64,000 nt of DNA, taken from positions 1 to 64,000 of the forward strand of contig JAWUZG010000006.1 of NCBI GenBank assembly GCA_036785705.1, read 5' to 3'. This document shows, piece after piece, positions 25,001-35,270 of the stretch (the first letter of the stretch is position 1; each line of letters opens with the position of its first letter). The position numbers and the translations under genes were made by a program. The DNA comes from Acanthornis magna (Eukaryota > Chordata > Aves > Passeriformes > Acanthizidae). The notes beneath the pieces were generated by a model that saw nothing but the letters and a program-made list of their open reading frames with translations, did not search any database and was not told the DNA's origin.

Positions 25001-28000
25001 AGTATTCATTCTTGTGGACTTACTGCCACGTAAATGGAAGTGATTGAATTTGGTGAATTTTAATGAATGAGGAGTTCCAATCAGGTCGTCAGAACTGAGA
25101 AAGCCAAATGGTTGCTTTGTGAATAAATACTTGATCTATTTTTCACAGTTGTGAAATTTTGGTACATCTGGAGGTTCTGCTCTCCTCTGGGAGAAAACAA
25201 AGCAACCGTGACAAAGAAAACAAAGCAACCATTTTCCCAACAGCAAATTTATCTGGCTGTTTCGTTTTTATGAGGTTAGAAGTTTTATTTTGACTTTACT
25301 GTTTTGTAGTTAAACAGGGAAGTCAAAACATCAGTAATGAGTTAGTGCCCTTGAGATTTCCATTAAACAAGGAGCTGGAGGCAGGTTTACATGGGACTTC
25401 TTATTATGGCACTCTGCCTACTGACAGCTTGTGCACACTTTCAGAGGGGAGTATTGTGAAATATGAGAGCTTCATTTATTGTGTTATTCTGTATTTCAGA
25501 CTGTTGTTTGAAATGGAAATTGGTGGCAGGTTGTAAATCTATAAGCACTTACACTTAATTGTTTTAATAAATTTTGCAGATTTCCTTTAATACATTGCAT
25601 ATACAATTGGGTAATGAGTGGAAATATTAAATGGAAATATGAATACTGTTTCAACATACATTGAAATCTCTCTTTTAGAGAAGTATCAGAGCTACAGGTC
25701 AATTATCAAACATTTTGAAACATTTCTAGTCAATAGATCTTAACTTCTTTATGCCTTGGTACCTGCAAATCCTTAATAAAGATGGTAACTGCTAGAAGGA
25801 TTAAACCATTGCTGGATTTCTTCCAATGAAATTATCAATGTCAGGCAAGTTTTAAGGCATACTGCCGCATTAGAATTTAAATCAGTTTTGATGTCACAGA
25901 ACAAATGCAATATTACCTATTTCTCTTAAAGGACAGTATAATACTTCCATGCTTGTTTTACTTTTTTCCTAATGATGCATCTCCCATCTCAGCTTTTTTG
26001 AGTGTTGCTGAGGTATGTTCTTCATTAACGCTCGTATTTCATCTTCCCTGTGCGTGCGATAGAAATAATTTTGCGTTATTTTTGTTGAATCAATTTTCCT
26101 GTAGCTTTCATCCTGTTCTGTTTGTGGATGTGTGAACATTTATTGATGTTGCTAGAGATGAAATGTTACAAAACACCAGGGCTTAGTAATTAAGCCGCTG
26201 TACAGCAGTGGTTCTTAAATGCAAAAATACTGCTAGCACTCCTCACAAACACCTTTTTATTTTTTTAATATCATAAGAGGGACCGAGGAGGATTAAGGAC
26301 CTTGCAGAAAAAATGGACTTCCTTTCTCAAGGCCAGACTGATTTGTACAATCCCTGATAAGAATTTAATTTTCAATGTTATCAATGATGTTTTTATTGTC
26401 AAATCTCCAACTTTGAAGGAGCCAGTGATATATGGAGTCTTCACCCCACAACTGTAAGTGTGCTGTAGCCTTTTCCTGTTTAAGTACCTTTCATCTCAGC
26501 TGGTTACTACAAGAAAATAATAATTCCTCCTATGTTTTGTTGCGTTTTGTTTTTTTTCCTAATTTCTTCCTGTACTTACAGGAATAATGTGGGGTTGTCA
26601 GCAGTGTGTGCGTACAATCTGTCTACTGTAGAAGAGGTTTTCTCAAAAGGAAAATACATGCAGAGTGGTAGAGTAGAACCATCTCATCATGTAAAGTGGG
26701 TACGATACCACGGGGAAATTCCTAATCCTCGGCCTGGTGCAGTAAGTTTCTGTAATCTTGGATCTGATGACTTCTTTTAATGCTCAGTAGTAAACAGACC
26801 AGGGAATACTAGTAACCTGCTAATGATTCATTTGTTTGCCCTCACCTGGTTGCTTCTTGTTGTAAAGACTTTGTAGGAGAACGCTCAAGTGATGTGTTCT
26901 GAATTTTTTATTTGGGAATCAAAGTCTTTGGTTTTTTGGGGTTTTTGAATTTAGAATTAAGTTATTTGCTGGGTTTGTATTTTCATTATTTTGTTAATAA
27001 TTTTCTCTGTGAAATAGAATTTATTATACACTAGCAACATCATAAACCTTTTAGTTCAGATGAAAAGAAGGATAACAATTATTGCGTTGTCTCAGTAGAG
27101 CCAGCACGTTTATCTGGTATAGTGCACTGCTCTGCAAAAGAAAACTTTCCAACACTGGGTCTCTTTCAGACTTTGCCTACTTCCTTAGTTCCTTACAGTT
27201 GTATTGTTGCTAGTGCTTAAAGAGGTGTTGGTTAAAAGTAGGGAAGATGAATGAGAGCACAGAGGGAATGTTTTTTTAGAATGCATTTTGGACCCAAACG
27301 AAAATGTAGTCCAAAGCTCAGGGATTAGTACATCCCAGAAGCCAAAGTGCAGTGAGAGTTGAGGATCTTCCTCGGTACAAAGAGTGTAGTGTGCAGGTGT
27401 GGTTACTGGCCAAAATAATGTGGAGAAGAAAATGCATACAACTGCTGTTAATTGTCTTTATTTTGTAGGAATAAATGATACAATTTGGTTGTCTCTTTTA
27501 TTTCCCACCCCCTCTGTGTCCCCCTGCTAGTGTATAAACAATGAAGCCAGAGCATCAAACTACATGAGTTCTCTGAATTTACCAGACAAAACATTGCTGT
27601 TTGTTAGACATCATCCGCTAATGGATGACTCAGTGACCCCAGTGGGAGACAGACCTTGGCTAGTAAAGCGAGATGTGAAGTATACACAGATTGTAGTAGA
27701 CAGAGTCAGAGCACTCAATGGCACCGTCTATGATGTTATGTTCATCGGTACAGGTGAGTTCTGCAAAACACTTTTTTTCATGGTGCACTGATTGATTTGT
27801 TTTCTTAGACAAACTCTTGAGATTTCCATATTTACAGTGTTTTTATGTTGCTTTGATTTTCTGATATTCGTGGAGATTCATGGAAGCTCTCAGGAAAGTC
27901 AGGCAGGCAGCTCACAAGATGGCAAAAAGAGAAACTTTATTTACAGGAACTTCTTTATATATCCATTAATAATCTGATAATTATTGGTCGATAGTTTTTC

Positions 28001-28586
28001 CACCCCCTATAACGATTGGTTACAACACTAGAGCGTCCAGTACCAAAACAATGAGATTAGAAAGCACAAGAATACAAGTTATCTCTATTCTCCATGAGAA
28101 AGAAGAGAAAGATTTTAAAACAGTGCAACTACACTTTTACACCAGCTGGTGTTTTTGTTAAAATGTAAGGTGCACAGTAAGTGGACAGTCTTAGGTGATT
28201 TGGAAAAGTATTGCAGGAAAAGAACTGCAAAGCTTCAATGAGTTGAGCAAAACCACACAATGTCATCCCCAACTGGTCATTCTGTGTACCAAAACGTTAT
28301 TTCTTGCTCAGAGGTCCTGTTGATGGCAAGTGTAATGGTTGCCTTTGACACAGAATTATTCACCTGAACAGGAAGCAGATCATTGAGACAACTTACAGCA
28401 GTTGTGCAGGCTCTTTTCCTGCCTTTTTGTTTCAAGGATCTTACTTAAACATATTGCTCTGTTGTTTCAGATCGAGGAGCCCTGCACAAAGCTATCCGCT
28501 ATGAAAATGGAATGCGTATTATTGAAGAAACACAGCTTTTTCCAAATTTTGAACCAGTCCAAACTCTCTTGCTTTCAGCCAAAACA
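9954..28586 (+). CDS. SEMA4D: SEMA4D-like semaphorin, exons for signal peptide and sema domain only
   Basis: Eleven exons join in phase (94, 146, 63, 99, 94, 114, 152, 176, 160, 223 and 116 nt; 479 codons, no stop) and match SEMA4D from the start codon to the VQTLLLS segment near the end of the sema domain. SEMA4D is a class 4 membrane semaphorin that signals through plexin-B1 and CD72. Recognisable blocks include [65 protein letters not shown] and SLNLPDKTL. Introns follow GT-AG. The exons for the last sema strand, PSI, Ig-like, transmembrane and cytoplasmic parts (about 40 percent of the protein) were not found in the next 18 kb, where FBXO15 begins. The copy is therefore 3'-truncated, or its tail lies elsewhere. 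Acceptor 4 is disrupted by an LTR. The codons look constrained, so loss, if any, is recent. Confidence 0.8.
10255..10889 (-). repeat. 3' LTR of the intron-1 provirus
   Basis: The 635-bp element has matching ends TGTGA...TCACA on either strand. It is preceded on the minus strand by a polypurine tract (plus-strand TTCCCCTTTTTT at 10891-10902). An ATTAAA polyadenylation variant lies near 10293 on the minus strand. No second LTR copy exists in the window, in keeping with the 5' truncation. Confidence 0.75.
10908..11600 (-). pseudogene. env: ERV env, transmembrane subunit
   Basis: The minus-strand frame of 203 codons from 11516 continues upstream in the same frame to a stop at 11598-11600. It holds a heptad-rich region, an immunosuppressive-domain-like segment ([18 protein letters not shown]), a cysteine pair, a membrane helix ([21 protein letters not shown]) and a cytoplasmic tail. 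It belongs to the gammaretroviral type of TM. In the CX6CC motif the first of the paired cysteines is Asp, so the usual SU-TM disulphide partner is altered. In-frame stop and frame breaks upstream make it a pseudogene. Confidence 0.75.
11601..12792 (-). pseudogene. env: ERV env, surface subunit, broken
   Basis: The frame opens at 12792 with a signal peptide (hydrophobic stretch [13 protein letters not shown]). It slips at the homopolymer run near 12619-12627 into the frame that continues through SU to a stop at 12239. It is open again to 11828 after that in-frame stop, then shifted once more before the last part (11807-11601). That part contains a furin-like KRNKR site just ahead of TM. Several glycosylation sequons are visible. 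Lesions are therefore one early frameshift, one stop near 12239, one frameshift near 11820 and one stop at 11598. Confidence 0.65.
12861..13226 (-). other. Cys/His-rich open frame between pol and env of the ERV
   Basis: 121 codons, undisturbed although the flanking genes are broken. The centre has a cluster [13 protein letters not shown]...HCMKC, compatible with zinc binding. No retroviral gene of this kind is known to me at this position; it could be a lineage-specific accessory frame, a part of env leader RNA that happens to be open, or captured host sequence. Confidence 0.35.
13415..15972 (-). pseudogene. pol: ERV pol: end of RT, RNase H and integrase
   Basis: The main open stretch (561 codons from 15718) has an RNase H domain with YVDGSS (Asp217), Glu257 in SELYA, Asp278 in TDSKYA and Asp348. 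It then has the integrase HHCC finger (His421, His425, Cys455, Cys458) and the first two catalytic residues (Asp487, Asp545). An amber stop at 14030-14032 follows. Reading on, the third catalytic residue lies 36 codons after Asp545, as expected for DD35E. A further break precedes the C-terminal domain, open from 13852 to 13415. The RT part (15970-15719) has another stop. All enzymes are recognisable but none is complete. Confidence 0.8.
15973..17990. other. Rest of SEMA4D intron 1
   Basis: AT-rich intronic sequence with no recognisable exon or repeat family. The 5' break of the provirus is at its left edge, around 15972. Confidence 0.5.
17991..18136 (+). CDS. SEMA4D: SEMA4D-like coding exon 2
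   Basis: Acceptor TTTTGACAG, donor GAG/GTATGC. Encodes [20 protein letters not shown] and on to [13 protein letters not shown], the first blade region of the sema propeller. Phase in 1, out 0. Confidence 0.85.
18870..18932 (+). CDS. SEMA4D: SEMA4D-like coding exon 3
   Basis: A 21-codon exon ([20 protein letters not shown] + Q) with acceptor TTCACTTAG and donor CAG/GTATGT. Size and phase (0-0) equal the mammalian exon. The conserved Cys of the sema domain is kept. Confidence 0.85.
21269..21557 (-). mobile_element. Solo LTR-like element inserted at the acceptor of exon 4
   Basis: The 289-bp element is flanked by 5-bp near-duplicates (TCTGT at 21264-21268, TCCGT at 21558-21562). It matches the copy at 27846-28134 over its full, equal length. 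On the minus strand it has an AATAAA signal (GTAAATAAAGTTTCTC). It separates the old pyrimidine tract of intron 3 from the AG of exon 4. Confidence 0.8.
21568..21666 (+). CDS. SEMA4D: SEMA4D-like coding exon 4
   Basis: 33 codons, [20 protein letters not shown] then [13 protein letters not shown], phase 0-0, donor CTG/GTAAGA. The cysteines of the sema domain are present. The acceptor TTACAG lies only 10 bp after the end of an LTR insertion, so splicing of this exon is doubtful even though its coding sequence is intact. Confidence 0.85.
22789..22882 (+). CDS. SEMA4D: SEMA4D-like coding exon 5
   Basis: Acceptor TTTTCAACAG, donor TTG/GTAAGT. Encodes [20 protein letters not shown] and [11 protein letters not shown], a very conserved class 3/4 semaphorin block. 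Ends in phase 1. Confidence 0.87.
23818..23931 (+). CDS. SEMA4D: SEMA4D-like coding exon 6
   Basis: Acceptor GTTGAAG, donor AATG/GTAAGT. Encodes [19 protein letters not shown] then the block TEYPIPWLN. Phase 1-1. Confidence 0.87.
24789..24940 (+). CDS. SEMA4D: SEMA4D-like coding exon 7
   Basis: Acceptor TCTCTAG, donor AAG/GTGGGA (weaker than the others). Encodes [29 protein letters not shown] and the segment IPRRARVCK. Ends in phase 0. Confidence 0.87.
26278..26453 (+). CDS. SEMA4D: SEMA4D-like coding exon 8
   Basis: Uses the AG at 26276-26277, so the first residue is Arg where mammals have Gly; the AG at 26278-26279 would break the frame. Encodes [20 protein letters not shown] to GVFTPQ with donor ACT/GTAAGT, phase 0-2. 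Confidence 0.82.
26582..26741 (+). CDS. SEMA4D: SEMA4D-like coding exon 9
   Basis: Acceptor CTTACAG, donor GCA/GTAAGT. Encodes [20 protein letters not shown] to PNPRPGA. Phase 2-0. Confidence 0.87.
27531..27753 (+). CDS. SEMA4D: SEMA4D-like coding exon 10
   Basis: Acceptor CCCCTGCTAG, donor ACAG/GTGAGT. Encodes [20 protein letters not shown] through [20 protein letters not shown]. Phase 0-1. Confidence 0.87.
27846..28134 (-). mobile_element. Solo LTR-like element, second copy, in SEMA4D intron 10
   Basis: Same 289-bp element as at 21269-21557, same orientation, with a perfect 5-bp duplication TTTTA (27841-27845 and 28135-28139). It lies 92 bp after exon 10 and does not touch a splice site. 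Confidence 0.8.
28471..28586 (+). CDS. SEMA4D: SEMA4D-like coding exon 11, last one found
   Basis: Acceptor GTTGTTTCAG, donor ACA/GTAAGT. Encodes [20 protein letters not shown] to [14 protein letters not shown]. Phase 1-0. In full-length SEMA4D the next exon carries the end of the sema domain and the PSI knot; it is not found downstream. Confidence 0.85.
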
Positions 28587-31542
28587 GTAAGTGGTGTAAG
28601 CATCATGGCAGTCATCTCGTTTTGTTCTTTCACAAAACTTCTTTGTACCACTTTGTGACCTTGTGACAAGAGACGATTGCTGTGCACAGAGCTAGAGTGT
28701 GCATTTGTAACTCACCATGCTGCAGCAATCACACATTGCCTGCTGCATTTTGGTACGTTTGGTAGGTGGCAAGTTTCTGAAGGTGCATGGACATGGGGGA
28801 GGGGCTGGGGGGGCACAGGTGTGCAGGTCTTCACTTTGTTTCCATGTACAGAAGCTGGAAACGGTGAGGTGTTTTAATAGACCAAATTTCAGGTTAGGAG
28901 TAATGTAAAAAACCTGACCCTTTGTTGCTGCTGTAGATTTTTGCAGAAAACTGCCCAGGGCTAAGGAGTGGCGTGTGGTTCTGAGGAAACAGACCTAAGA
29001 AAAGAGAGCAGTCTTCTAGCACAGAGACTCGGAATTCTGTAGCTAGTTGATTTCTGCTGTCCTAAATCTTGCAGGCTCCTCCCTGCTGGATGTGAGAGCA
29101 GTCACGTTGCTGCAGCTGTGGGTGAGGACCCCCGGTGAGGTCCTGTCCGCCCAGTCAGGCACCAGCTGCAGCTCCAGCTGGATGGCACAGGACCTGCTGC
29201 AGGCTCCAAACCTGGCAGCTGTCCTCCACCATTCATCAGTCACTTAATTCTGGAGTGGTTTTGTGACAGTAGGAGGATAATCACTGTGTGTAGTTTGTAC
29301 ACGAGTTAGGTTTCTGGCCCTAGTTCCTCAGACCTTCGATCCATGAATGTGTCTGTCTATGCCTAAAGTCACTTGTAGCATCAGTGAGATTTTCTGGGCT
29401 TCATAAGGAAGGATTGCCTCTTTTGAAGTATCTGGTGTTAATACCAGCATTCAGTAGCTACCTAGTGATCCGTAAGCGCTCTGCAGCTTAGGGATTTAGG
29501 AACACTTTGAAACAGCTTTTATTTTTGTGTGATATTTAATAAAACTTTGCATGTCAGAGTGATCAGCTCAGTGGAACAGAGCTTTATGCCATAATTTTTA
29601 TGAGCTCATCTTGAATGCTTATTTATCCTTTCATGCTTACAATAGAAAGAAAGGGCAGAATATGTTTTTGCTAGACAAACGAAAATCAGAATTAAAGACT
29701 TCTGTGCTTAGTGTTCCGTAAACATGTTTGTATTATTTTTATATGATACATCACACTGACAACTCACTTATATATGTGTGTGTATATATATATATATAAT
29801 GTGTGTGTATATATATGTATACAGAGACACACATCAAGTATTTGCGTAATCTGCAAAGAAAGCTTGAAATTACTTGCTTTGACAGGAAGTTTCAGAATAT
29901 GCCCTGTCATAGAAGATAGTGATAGATAGCTCTTCTCCGTCTTTTCACGGAGAAACTTCTCTCAGAGCTTAGAATTGAAATAAAACACCGCTTCCTGCAT
30001 TGGCACTGCAGAGAGTAACAGTTTGTGTCTTCTGCAAGTGAAAATTTCCATGTTGCAAATATAATTATTGACACATAAAACTAAACCCTAAAACTGAACT
30101 AGTGCTGCCCAGTACATTCCCATGAAAGCAGAGCTACTTTTCAGTGATGCGGAGTGGGAGGTTGGGTCAGGTGTCAGAGTCATGATAACTGTATAATCAC
30201 AGTACCAGCCAAGCAGGGATTCCTGCTGCTCCCCAGCCTGAAAACACAAGTTTCTGCCTCCACAGCCCGTGGCTACTGAAGTCCTTCACAGAGCTGGTGT
30301 TGTTTTATACATCATGGCATCCCATAGTAGTAGATTAACCACAGAAGGGTAATAATTACTCTAATGGTGGGTTTTAGACCTCTTTGGAGTCCGAGTCCTT
30401 TCTGAGTGCATTTTTCAGTAGTCTCTAGGTTCTTCCCATAGTATGGGGAGCATGGTGGGCACAATCTATAGCAGAGCCTATGGTAGATCCTCTTAACTCC
30501 TGCTTGACTGGAAGGCATGTCTGGGGTTTTTTTTAATGGTTTGCTCAGCTCACTGCCTGCTCCCTGAACTCTTGGATGTATTTCCATGTATTTCCATCTC
30601 CCATGAGCTGGGAAACATGCCGAGACGCTACAGCCCAAGCTCAGTATTTCACCATTTCAGCATTATCCAGCAGGGCACTAGAGAGATGAGCAGTGCTCGG
30701 TGCACTGTGAAAATCTTCGAGCAGAATGGGAAGTTTTCCTAGGAAGTTGTATGTCTCCAACACCATAGACTTCCTTCTGTGAGCACTGCAACATAGTCCA
30801 GCGCTAATCTAAGTTAAATTTCAGAATGGAAGACTGCATTTGAATGGATGTTTGACTGTCTTTCAAACTGTATCTTCCAGCAGTGCCAGCAGGTTCTTTT
30901 TTGATCCTGTTTTATCTTGCAGTTTCCAGTGTTGAGAGTTTCCTTGAAAGCTGTTTGCACACTTTATATGCGAGATGGATTCAAAGTAATTTGTGCTTGG
31001 TCTTGCAGCTTCCTCTAGAGACTTCGTCATGATCATTGCATTAAAGAGACTGACATGTTCGGCATTCTCATGGCAGAAGCTCCTTACATCCTTAGTTGAA
31101 AAATCAGTGTTAGTGAGCCCCGAAACCTAAACTGAACCCTAAGATACTCTGTCATTTGTTTTCTTGAGGGTATTTATCATGTCAAGACCAAATATCTGCA
31201 CCTGAGCATAGGATTTTTGAAGCATGTTTCTGTACTTTAAATCTCTTCTTGGGTGTCTGCTCATCACTTTGTGACCGTACTCATCCTGCTGGAGTCCAGC
31301 AGTCTCACTGCAGACAAGACCCAAGTCCATTTCTGTGTACTGAGATCTGTATGGCTGCAGTACAGGAAAAGCCATTCCATGCTTGGATCCAGCTGATTTG
31401 CCTGACAGCTGCAGTAGGGTGCTGATAAATCTGCTCGGTATTCTGCTCAGGGTGAAGCCAGCCCACTGCTGAGGTGGGCTGTGCCATTCAGCTTTCTATG
31501 CAGAGCGTCTCCAAAAAAGTAGCAGGTCAGTCGTGGTGGTTT
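28587..31542. other. Intergenic or intronic sequence without recognised gene
   Basis: I looked for the SEMA4D PSI, Ig-like and membrane exons and found none. A TG/TA microsatellite lies at about 29768-29820. The rest shows no known repeat. Confidence 0.45.
29768..29821. repeat. TA/TG microsatellite
   Basis: Alternating TATATA and TGTGTG tracts, two blocks separated by ATAATG. Confidence 0.8.
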
Positions 31543-32212
31543 TGAATTATTAAAATGCAGATATAGATCCAATATCAATATCCACCTGAGATGGACAAAG
31601 ACTCTCTAACTTGTTAAGGTTAGAAAGTGTATGTTTATTTCAGCACCGGAGAGCTGCAGGGATAGCTCCCAAATGTACAGCTCCAAAGTAACAATGCAAC
31701 ATAGAACTTATTTATCTATAACAAAAATGCATATTTAACATAAGCGCCTCCCATTCCCCGCTTCATATGGAAATTACCAAAAAGTCATTAAGCATGCACA
31801 GTTCCTGCAATGGAATTGGGTCGGTGGTTGTTAATTTGAGTCTGAGGGCTGCTTTGGATGAAGTAATATGAGTCTTCCTCAGTGTGACCTTCTTACTTTG
31901 TTGATTTTTGACAATACATTTGACCCTGGAAAACTCCCAATGCTCTCTTCTATTGCTTCTAAGTAGGTTGCATCTGGGCAAAATTTGTAACTGTCTAGGC
32001 TCTCCTTTGAACCTCTTTTCTTAAGATTATTAATTGTCTATTCTAAGCACAGCTGAGTAAATATCAAATAATCAAAGGGTTACTCTGCATTTAATCATTA
32101 ATTTCTTTCTAACTGAGTTCTGCATCTTTTTCTGTTCTAGTTAATTTTAACAAAACTAACTTTTATCTAAAATCTCTACACTTAAGTGTCTAAAAGAAAA
32201 CCCTATGTTTCA
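31543..32212 (-). repeat. 3' LTR of the second ERV
   Basis: The minus strand begins TGAAACATAGGG, directly after the polypurine tract AGAAGTGGGGAA (plus strand 32213-32224). It ends AATTCA at 31543. It pairs with 36025-36686. An open frame inside both LTRs (31763-31981 and 36245-36463) is a by-product of LTR sequence. Confidence 0.75.
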
Positions 32213-32250
32213 TTCCCCACTTCTCTTTTACAATGAGTAAATTCTTTTAC

Positions 32251-34323
32251 TCAATATGGAGACTCCTCCTCATCTATCCATGCTGTATGGCTATTGTCTC
32301 TTAAGACTAGGACATACGCTTTGGAGAGCGATGTTAAAGCGGCTATTTTTCGCAAAATCTTCCAATTCCAAAGAAGCGTCACAACAGATAGGGTTAAACT
32401 AATACCTACTAAAAAGAGTAATACAACAACAGGATGAATCAAGGCATTTAGTACACCAGTTGCTGTTGGAGACCATCCAAAGAGCACATCCCACCAATGA
32501 TGAGACAAGTGTCCTTCAAATTGCTTGAAAACAGTTTGAATTGTTTCTGTGTCATGGTGTATTGTAATTAGAGTCTTTTTCCCTGCTTCTCTAATTTCTT
32601 TCAAAATTTCTTGTAATTCTGGGTGTTTTAGCAGTTGGGTGACTAGTGTTAAGTTCATTCCTATGGGCACTGGCAAGATTTCCTGTACGGTAGTCAGGCT
32701 CGCTTTTATATACTAGTGTGATATTACAGGTGCCTGATAGGAAAAGTCACATCCTTCAACTTTTGTGAAGTTACAAATGCATAAATTGAATTGAGTCTCA
32801 TTTACAACCAGGTTGTCTATCATTATGGTGGGACATGCTGTCCTGAGACAGACATAACCTTGTCCAGCATACACCAGCTGAGTCATTTGGTTGACTGAAT
32901 GCACTTCAAAGTTACAAATGCTTTGATCTGTATCTAAACAAGTATCTTTGTCTTCTTCTGGGATTCCTTCACATATGTATCTTAACTGCTCTTTCATTGA
33001 GCAAGACTCTAGGTTGATGGTTTGCCATTGTCCTTTATTCTCTTGTGCCCATGTTCTGTGTTTAGAGGGGTATAGTACAGTTCCTTCATGATTTAATCCT
33101 AGAGGAAGTATTGGATATATCAGGCTAACTGATGCATTATGAATAGTCAGGACAAAGGCTGTGACTATATTTGTCACGGGGTCATATGTAAAATTGACTA
33201 AAACCCACCAAGACTGAAGTTCTTTTTCAATTTCAGAGGCATCGTCCCAAACAATTTTACGAATTTCAACGGGGAAGATCCCTACTTCACCTTCTCTGAT
33301 AACTGAAGCAGCTACAGATTGCACCCATAGTTGTGCTTGAGTGCAGCCAAGGGCTAAGGAAATATTTTTGCTGGCTACACCGAGAGCACTGATTATTACT
33401 TCATGGTCTAGCTCTTCCATGGTCTCCCACTCTGGCAATACTTTGGACAATTTCCAATGATCATTACCTAAAGCCAACAAGGAAGATTGCAATGGCTGCT
33501 GTAATTTAACTAAGTCACTCCCCACTGTGGCCAATTTGTTAATTAATACTTCTGAATCAATTGCATTTACGACTCCCAATCCTGTCCCCAACAGTCCTGT
33601 AAGGTCCCTTTTAGTTTTGAAGTTATAAGGTATACGGTGTCGGAGCCAATTGCTCCAGTCTGTAGAGGGATTTTTGAGAAACGGGGCACACTCTGGCCGA
33701 GTGGCAGATATGTTTACTTGCATCCCCATTTCTACTCTTTTTAAGGACCATTCTAGGTTAGTTAACAGCTTTTGAAGTCCAGTTTTCTTAATAGCATATG
33801 GCCCAATTTTCATAACTGTGGGAACTAGGGACTGCCTCTTTTTGGATGCCTGAATCGTGGTCTTGACTTTTCTTGGTGCTGGTTTGGTTACTTCACCTTG
33901 ATTTTCATAGGGCTTTGTACAAACTTGGGTGAGGTTGAAGTCAATGAAATATGCTCTTTTTGCGTACCCCTCTATTTTAAATCTGAACTCAGGGCACGTA
34001 CTCAAGCATTTGTCACAACATTCAGGACCAAGTCGGATGAGTTCCATGGGTGTTTGAGAAGTCTCACGGAACCCATCGTGCACAAAAGCATATTCACAAC
34101 CCAGAATATTTTTCCCTTCCCATACACTTGCATTTGTAACTCTGAGCATCTTGTTCAGAGCCTTTCGGGAGTGTGGATCATATGCCTTCCCTTGGCATCG
34201 GTATACTCCTGTTGCATTGTACCTGAGTGGTGTTGCCTTGATTCCTGTCACAATAATGACAAGGACTACTAAAATTCTCACTTTACACATTATGTTCATA
34301 ACACCTACAAGTCCACTATTCAC
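32251..34323 (-). pseudogene. env: ERV envelope, long frame with a single amber stop
   Basis: 536 codons run from the ATG at 34323 to a TAG at 32713-32715, and the same frame stays open afterwards to 32251. Apart from that stop the frame is 690 codons. Visible parts: signal peptide (about residues 13-30), Cys-rich N-terminal domain, furin-like KTKR at 236-239, a Gly/Leu-rich fusion-peptide-like stretch at 240-254, a long ectodomain with several sequons and a late cysteine cluster, and a membrane helix at codons 631-652 of the reading frame. The stop removes the membrane anchor. The cleavage site lies early and the membrane-side subunit is about 450 residues, unlike a standard gammaretroviral TM of about 200. 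The family is uncertain. Confidence 0.7.
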
Positions 34324-34327
34324 TTTT

Positions 34328-35007
34328 TCAGGTCAGCTTCAGCTTCAGTTCATCTTCACCTGGTGTTACTCTCCAAATTCTGTCAAGAGCCTTCTTCACT
34401 CGGGAATGGTGAATCCAGGCTTTCTGTTCCTTGATCTTGATCGCAGTGAAGGTCGTGAGGAGCACTTGGAATGGTCCTTCCCGCTGCGGTTCTAGGATCT
34501 TCTCTGCAAAAGACTTAACATACACATAATATCCAGGTTGTACATCGTGTACTGGCCCATCTAGTTCCCTGTTTTGGGCTCCAGCCACATATTTCTCAAT
34601 TTTTCCAAGCTGTTTATTCAGAGCTACTATGCATCTGTGTAGGGTCTTTTCTTCCACTTGGATGGGTGAAGTGCCTTCTTGGACTGCATGTGGCCTCCCA
34701 TACAATATTTCAAAGGGACTCAATTTTAATTTTGTTATCGGTTTTGTCCAAATTCCTACGAACGCTAATGGGAGGGCCTGGGGCCAAGGCATTGCTGTCC
34801 CGGCCCACAGCCTTTCCCAATTTGTCCAATTTTAGGCTTTGGGGTATTTTTAGGATTAGTTCGGAGGCAAAGACTACACTGACGAGTTACCAATATTACT
34901 GTGCTCTGCAATTTCCTGGCTATGATTTTTTCTTTCAAATAATTGTACAGAGCATCTATACCCCAATGTGTTTTCTCATGTTCTTTCTGCACTAATGACC
35001 ACAGCAA
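34328..35007 (-). pseudogene. pol: ERV integrase remnant lacking the catalytic core
   Basis: The minus strand from 35007 holds the integrase HHCC zinc finger (His10, His14, Cys44, Cys47 of the open frame). After PKIGQIGKG it jumps, with a frame change, to the end of the core and the C-terminal domain (34792-34328, with GPFQVLLTT and WIHHSRVK). The DDE core of about 100 residues is missing. The pol stop is 4 nt ahead of the env ATG. It is gammaretrovirus-like and related to, but distinct from, the integrase at 13415-14770. Confidence 0.7.
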
Positions 35008-35270
35008 ATAGGTGTTGGGGAAGAAGAAATAGGAAAGTCTTATGGAAATTATTGCCTAGCAAAAGATGCTAAGAATATTAAAACCTTAGGGGAGATTGAG
35101 ATGAAGACAAGTTTTGAAATACCAATCAGGGAATAGCTAGAGGGAAGACATTCCAGCCTATTGTCTTCTAAACAGCTACTCTAGGGTGGATCCAAAAGTC
35201 AGCTGATCTTAATCAACCCAGCAGAAGTTGAAGAACCAGTTTTTCAGGATTTAAATATGTAGCAGCCTAT
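35008..35270. other. Unassigned piece inside the second ERV
   Basis: AT-rich sequence between the integrase break and the GC-rich leader. I recognise no domain; it may be residual gag/pol or inserted host DNA. Confidence 0.3.

Noticed and set aside
28677..29247. Candidate PSI-domain exon of SEMA4D
   Set aside because: No cysteine pattern CGKHGTCEDC-like or FVYAG start in any plus frame next to an acceptor.
30060..31140. CTAAACCCTAAA and CTGAACCCTAAG words as telomere-like repeats
   Set aside because: Only isolated single copies; no tandem array.
31763..31981. A 72-codon frame repeated at 36245-36463
   Set aside because: It is inside the paired LTRs and owes its conservation to LTR duplication, not to coding function.
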